Under the pieces are notes generated by a model that was not told the DNA's origin, searched no databases, and worked only from the letters and a program-made list of their open reading frames with translations. The position numbers were made by a program, and so were the translations under genes. 64,000 nucleotides of DNA, from positions 992,001-1,056,000 of the forward strand of contig CAJSYZ010000009.1 in the NCBI GenBank assembly GCA_910574455.1, in the 5' to 3' direction. Position 1 is the first letter of the stretch. Each line of letters starts with the position of its first letter. Positions 59,324-64,000 of the stretch are shown piece by piece. Source of the stretch: Trichaptum fuscoviolaceum (Eukaryota > Basidiomycota > Agaricomycetes > Hymenochaetales > Trichaptaceae).

Positions 59324-60449
59324 TATTGCGCCGGTCCGCATGCCACTAAGTACCACCGCTCGAAGTGCCCAACCTGCGCTCAGGAGGCTGTCCCAGCTGG
59401 CACCCCGTGCTCCCACCCCCGTCTCTGCGCTAACTGTCAGGGCCCTCATAGATCCACATCTGTGAAGTGCCCTCAGAGGCGTAAGTATGGCCCTTCACCA
59501 AACGATGATGAGTCTGATTCAGACTCTGATTCGCCCGATTACACTATGGAGCAAGGAGAATGATTGACACACTTCGTGTCCTTCAGTGGAATGCTGCCCA
59601 CTCATTAGCAGCAATTCATTCTCTTTTTCCTCTTCTTGCTAACAATCCCCGTCCCCCACACCTTCTACTTATCCAGGAACCGCCCTGGTACAAGATTGGT
59701 ACCCAACCCTCATTGACTAACCCAGATGGAGATGACGTCTTCAATGTCCCCTCTATTCCAGGTTACGTCCCCTGCCTCCCACCGGCCACCCGTCCGCGAG
59801 TGGTTACTTACGTTTCACGGTCCCTCCCAACACACTCATGGTCTATCGTTGGTGCAGCGTCACATGGCACTGATGTCCTGACTATTGAGGTTCGCTCTAC
59901 CCATACTGTCCGCCTCTGCAATTACTATGGCCAGCAGGCGCCAGGGAGGGTAGCCCCAACCCCCACTTACCCAGGTGAGTCGTTTCTCTTCAGTCTCACC
60001 CCGGCAATAGCCGCTTCCCTAACGATCGCTGGCGACTTCAATCGCCGGCATCGTTCCTGGTCAGAGTTGCCATGTTCCAATGCCGAGTCAAACAGAGGGC
60101 AACCCTTGGATGACTTCTTCCGAGAGCATGGACATGAGCCTGCCCATCACCCAGATGTGGACACTCGTCCGGGTAAAGATGGGCCGCGTTGTCCGATCGA
60201 TATGGTCTGGACTGCGCCCAATATCCCACCAGAGCAGGTGATGGATACATTCACCAGCTCCCACTCCGCTCTCTCAGACCACACCCTACTCACATGGGAG
60301 GTGCCAGTTGGACCGTTCGTCCACCTTCCACGGCCCCCCAGACTGTCTAATGATGACAGAGAGGCGTGGTGTGCTACTGCCTTCCCCTTGCTGCATGAGG
60401 CGTTCGCGCTTCCTGCGTCAGACAAGGCTGAACTAGATGCCAAAGCCCA
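59324..60449 (+). mobile_element. Inverted 5' arm of element A (ORF1 tail and endonuclease)
   Basis: At 59323/59324 the same family continues in the opposite orientation: the last zinc knuckles of ORF1, the ORF1 stop, and ORF2 from 59560 (MIDTLRVLQWNAAHSL) through GDFNRRHRSW and SDHTLLTW to KAELDAKA. An AT shared at the joint is a microhomology. This head-to-head layout is the usual product of twin priming, in which the 5' arm of a LINE is inverted during insertion. The arm is cut at 60449 by element E. The endonuclease frame is open throughout. Confidence 0.78.
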
Positions 60450-60515
60450 TCCTTCTTGACCTCTAACCACTACCTTCCCGATTTGGTCGAGCCCCCCCGC
60501 TCCCATCGGTTAGGC

Positions 60516-62476
60516 ATGGCAGACAGCCACACATCTAAGAAACCAAATATCCCTGCCAAACCTGGGCGGTCGTCAGCGTCTGCTGCTGCTGCCGCCACTG
60601 GCCAACCCCCCTCCGTCACCGTTGTTACCCCGGCAACGACATCGACCGCCACCCCCGTCCCCTCGGCTCTGGGCTCGCCTGTACAGCTCAGACAAAGGGA
60701 ACTCGATGTACTACCTCCCTCCTCACCACTCCCACCTAGCTCTGATGCTGATATGCCGTTGGCCTTCCCGGCAACACCGCGCGCGGGTGAGAAGCGTACG
60801 GCCTCCGTCCTGTCCCCACTACCGGGGCGCCCTGCTCCCCCCACTGATTCCATTCCGGAACATGAGATGGCACTAATACATGGCATGTACCATCTCTGGG
60901 ACACCCTCTCTGACAAGCTCACGGCCAACTTCGCTGACCTGAGCAAGACCCCCCACGAGCGAATGATGTTGAACGCCAGCACACTAGGTGGACTGTATGC
61001 AGCAACCTACACAATGCTGTCGACACTTGTGGATGGGAAGGATGCTAACCCCAATGTCAAAGAGTATGCTGACCTTGCGGCAGCTGCCTTCCAACAACAC
61101 CACGCCGAAACCGGCGTCCCACTCCCCCCACCATTTATACTCCCCTCCACCCCAGACGACGAACCAGCATCTAGCAAGAGCATGGCCACTATGAACAAGG
61201 CTCTTGGACAGCTGATCAAGGAAGTCCGCGTTGTGCAGAAGCAGAATGCAGGCATCAGTAAGTTGAACAGCGATGTTGGCACCCTCTCCAGACAGGTGCA
61301 GACTCTGCTCGACCGGCCTCCACCTCGCCCCCCTCGCATCAACCCGCCGCCACCCCCCCAGGTAGCTCCGGCCCCAGTCCCACTCACCTACGCTCAGGTG
61401 GCAGCTGCTACTGCCCCAGCACCCCCGGTTACTACCACCCCAGCCTCCAAGGCCACGGGCAGGACCACTCCCAAGAAGGCGCCCTCCTCAGGACGTTCCA
61501 CACCCCCGCCACCCAAGATGTATGCCAAGGAGCCGACCTTGGTGTTTACAGCTAATCCCTACATCCCAGCAGCTAAGCGCAAGTCTGGTGCCGCCCTTAC
61601 AACTGCGGTGCGTAATTTCTTTGCTGAGCTGCCCACCACAAAGCGTCTTCTGGTGCGGTCTGCGGTTTTCAACACTAAAGGCCGCATTGTATGCACGTTC
61701 ACTAACCGTCCAGGCTCCACTGAGGGCATGGCGGTCGAAAGCGCTCTTGATAGCCATGCGGGTGCCCTGTGTGCTCACTTGGCTCCCATTTGCTACACGG
61801 GTACCATGCAAGTGCCACCGGTACTCACTGCAACCCGGGTCCGTCCGCGCTCCACCCTTAGGATTTCCATGGTCCCTACTAGGGACACTACTCTTCCCAA
61901 GGGTCAGCGGACGACGTACACTCAGGAGGATCTGCTGGCCGAGTTTAACAGCAATCCCATTCTTAGCGACCTCCAGTACATTGTCCCCCCCCATTTCACA
62001 GCACAATCGGATGCACTCGAGAAAGAGAAACTCGAGATTTGCCCGGTTATTTTCACCTTCGCAGACAGAGAGAAAGGAGAAATACGCGAGAAGCTCCTCA
62101 AAAAGCCGACCGTGTGGCTCTTCGGAATCCGGCTCCGCTTATCCATACCACCAATGCGCCCAGGCTTCTCTCAATGCGACAGATGCCAGGCGCTTGGTCA
62201 TTCCAGCAGGGGCTGTAAGGCCCCTATCACATGTGCGTATTGCGCTGGCCCGCATGCCACTAAATATCACCGCTCGAAGTGCCCAACCTGCGCTCAGGAA
62301 CTGTCCCAGCTGGCACCCCATGCTCCCACCCCCGTCTCTGCGCTAACTGCCAGGGCCCTCATAGAGCCACCTCTGTGAAGTGCCCTCAGAGGCGTAAGTA
62401 TGGCCCTTCACCAAACGATGATGAGTCCGATTCAGACTCTGATTCGCCCGACGACACTATGGAGCAAGGAGAATGA
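60516..62476 (+). CDS. ORF1 (gag-like, zinc-knuckle) of element E
   Basis: Open from MADSHTSKKPN (60516) to the zinc knuckles with none of the breaks seen in B. Two bases are missing near 62299 (CAQE followed by LSQLAP instead of AVPAGTP), which shifts the frame over the last 60 codons. The ancestral frame ends in MEQGE-stop at 62476. The stop overlaps the ORF2 start as ATGA (62473-62476). Confidence 0.83.
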
Positions 62477-64000
62477 TTGACACACTCCGTGTCCTTCAGT
62501 GGAATGCTGCCCACTCATTAGCAGCAATTCATTCTCTTTTTCCTCTTCTTGCTGACAACCCCTGCCCCCCACACCTTCTACTTATCCAGGAACCGCCCTG
62601 GTACAAGATTGGTACCCAACCCTCATTGACTAACCCAGAGGGAGATGACGTCTTCAATGTCCCTTCTATTCCAGGTTACGTCCCCTGCCTCCCACCGGCC
62701 ACCCGTCCGCGAGTGGTTACTTACGTTTCACGGTCCCTCCCAACACACTCATGGTCTATCGTCGGTGCAGCGTCACATGGCACTGATGTCCTGACTATTG
62801 AGGTTCGCTCTACCCACACTGTCCGCCTCTGCAATTACTACGGTCAGCAGGCTCCAGAGCGCACCGCCCCAACCCCCACTTACCCAGGTGAGTCGTTTCT
62901 CTTCAGTCTCACCCCGGCAATAGCCGCCTCCCTAACGATCGCTGGCGACTTCAATCGCCGGCATCGTTCCTGGTCAGAGTTGCCATGTTCCAATGCCGAG
63001 TCAAACAGGGGGCAACCCTTGGATGACTTCTTCCGAGAGCATGGACATGAGCCTGCCCATCACCCAGATGTGGACACTCGTCCGGGTAAAGATGGGCCGC
63101 GTTGTCCGATCGATATGGTTTGGACTGCGCCCAACATCCCACCAGAGCAGGTGATGGATACCTTCACCAGCTCCCACTCCGCTCTCTCAGACCACACCCT
63201 ACTCACATGGGAGGTACCAGTTGGACCATTCGTCCACCTTCCACGGCCCCCCAGACTGTCTAATGATGACAGAGAGGCGTGGTGTGCTACTCCTTCCCCC
63301 TGCTGCATGAGGCGTTTTCGCTTCCTGCGTCAGACAAGGCTGAACTAGATGCCAAAGCCAAAGCCATTCAATCTGCAATGGGGGCGGCGATGGAGTCCAT
63401 GACTAAACCCAGAAAGCGCTCCAAGACAGAGGTCCCATGGTGGTCCCCTGAGTGCTCATCCTCACTCGCGGCAATTAAGGACGCCCCTACCGCCCGTTTG
63501 CGCGCCGCTGCTAAACGCGCCTTCAAAGCCACCACCAGAGCAGCGCGTCGCGTGTTCTATGCAGAACAGGTGAAAGACGCCAATTCCACCAATATCTGGA
63601 GCTGGGCCAAGCGCGGCCTCGGTATCCGCCCTACTCCTGTGCCTTCGCTGAGGAAACCAGACGGCACCTTCACCACCACTGAGCAGGAGAAAGCTGAGTT
63701 GTTCCATTCTACCTACTTTCCTCCTCCCCCACCACTTCCAGCAGCGGGCTTACGCCCGCTGCCCCCACCTTCTGCAGCGGCGCCTCCCATACTCATGAAA
63801 GAGCTTATGGACGCCCTGGCCGGCACCTCCAACTTGTCTGCTCCTGGCCCCTCGGGCGTCGGATACCGTCCCCTCAAATGGGTGATTGGATCCTTCGCTA
63901 AGGAGGTGCTATCTTTGTTCAACGACTGTCTGCGCTTGGGCCACCACCCAGCGTGCTGGCGGATAACGAAGGTAGTAATGCTCAGGAAGCCAAACAAGAA
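62473..64000 (+). pseudogene. ORF2 of element E (endonuclease and start of RT), one frame break, 3' end off window
   Basis: It starts MIDTLRVLQW at 62473. The endonuclease domain is complete and identical in its motifs to B. One base is missing near 63290 (WCATPSPCC against WCATALPLLHEAF in B). Frame is regained for the linker and the start of RT (SAPGPSGVGYRPLKWVIGSF) at the window edge. Confidence 0.83.

Larger units (their letters stand above)
60450..64000 (+). mobile_element. Non-LTR retrotransposon E, 5' part, runs off the window
   Basis: The 5' end TCCTTCTTGACCTCTAACC is identical to that of element B, and the element is inserted in the inverted arm of A within ORF2 just after the codons for ELDAKA. 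ORF1 and ORF2 follow in order. The poly(A) end and target duplication lie beyond 64000. Confidence 0.85.

Overview
The window is nuclear DNA of a filamentous basidiomycete, probably an Agaricomycete. The host genes carry many short GT-AG introns of about 45-70 bp. Two small genes have a signal peptide, an S/T-rich body and a GPI-type tail. The mobile DNA is of basidiomycete type: a KDZ transposase, a hAT element, solo LTRs and non-LTR elements with APE, RT and RNase H domains. All calls come from reading the sequence. No database search was possible, and species-level placement is inference.

Layout. 1-3.8 kb: two decayed housekeeping gene copies on the minus strand. One is a BSD2-like gene with small deletions. 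The other is a CSE1 (exportin-2) copy that is truncated and has an internal block of about 180 bp turned round. A small repeat whose hairpin keeps its pairing through sequence change lies here twice. 3.8-23.5 kb is an ordinary gene-rich segment: an unrecognised gene, COQ8 (coenzyme Q biosynthesis), OPI3 (phosphatidylcholine synthesis), TAH18 (diflavin reductase of cytosolic Fe-S assembly), two GPI-anchored S/T-rich wall or surface proteins, a secreted GH3 beta-glucosidase, NPR3 (nutrient signalling to TORC1) and an SDR oxidoreductase. These genes are neighbours rather than a pathway.

23.6-49 kb is a transposon field. A 4.68-kb hAT-type element (23767-28448) has terminal inverted repeats, subterminal TACGG arrays and an 8-bp target duplication. 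It sits inside an older repeat whose uninterrupted paralogue lies at 44.35-44.75 kb and gives the empty site. The hAT element carries a frameshifted piece of an Hsp70 gene. At 31.3-43.1 kb there is a three-gene block: a minus-strand gene of unknown function, a gene with an RNase H1-type RNA:DNA-hybrid-binding domain, and a KDZ transposase with its acidic residues in place. Two solo LTRs with perfect 5-bp target duplications follow.

49-64 kb holds a tRNA-like repeat, a decayed SEC27 (coatomer beta') fragment, and a nest of non-LTR retrotransposons of one family. Element A is the oldest, with an inverted 5' arm and a tRNA-box-bearing insertion. Element B is inserted in A with a 14-bp target duplication. 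Element E is inserted in A's inverted arm and runs off the window. ORF1 and ORF2 of this family are joined by an ATGA stop/start overlap. The strongest candidates for something undescribed are the gene-carrying hAT element with its in-window empty site, the KDZ element with an RNase H1-like accessory gene, and the rearranged CSE1 copy.
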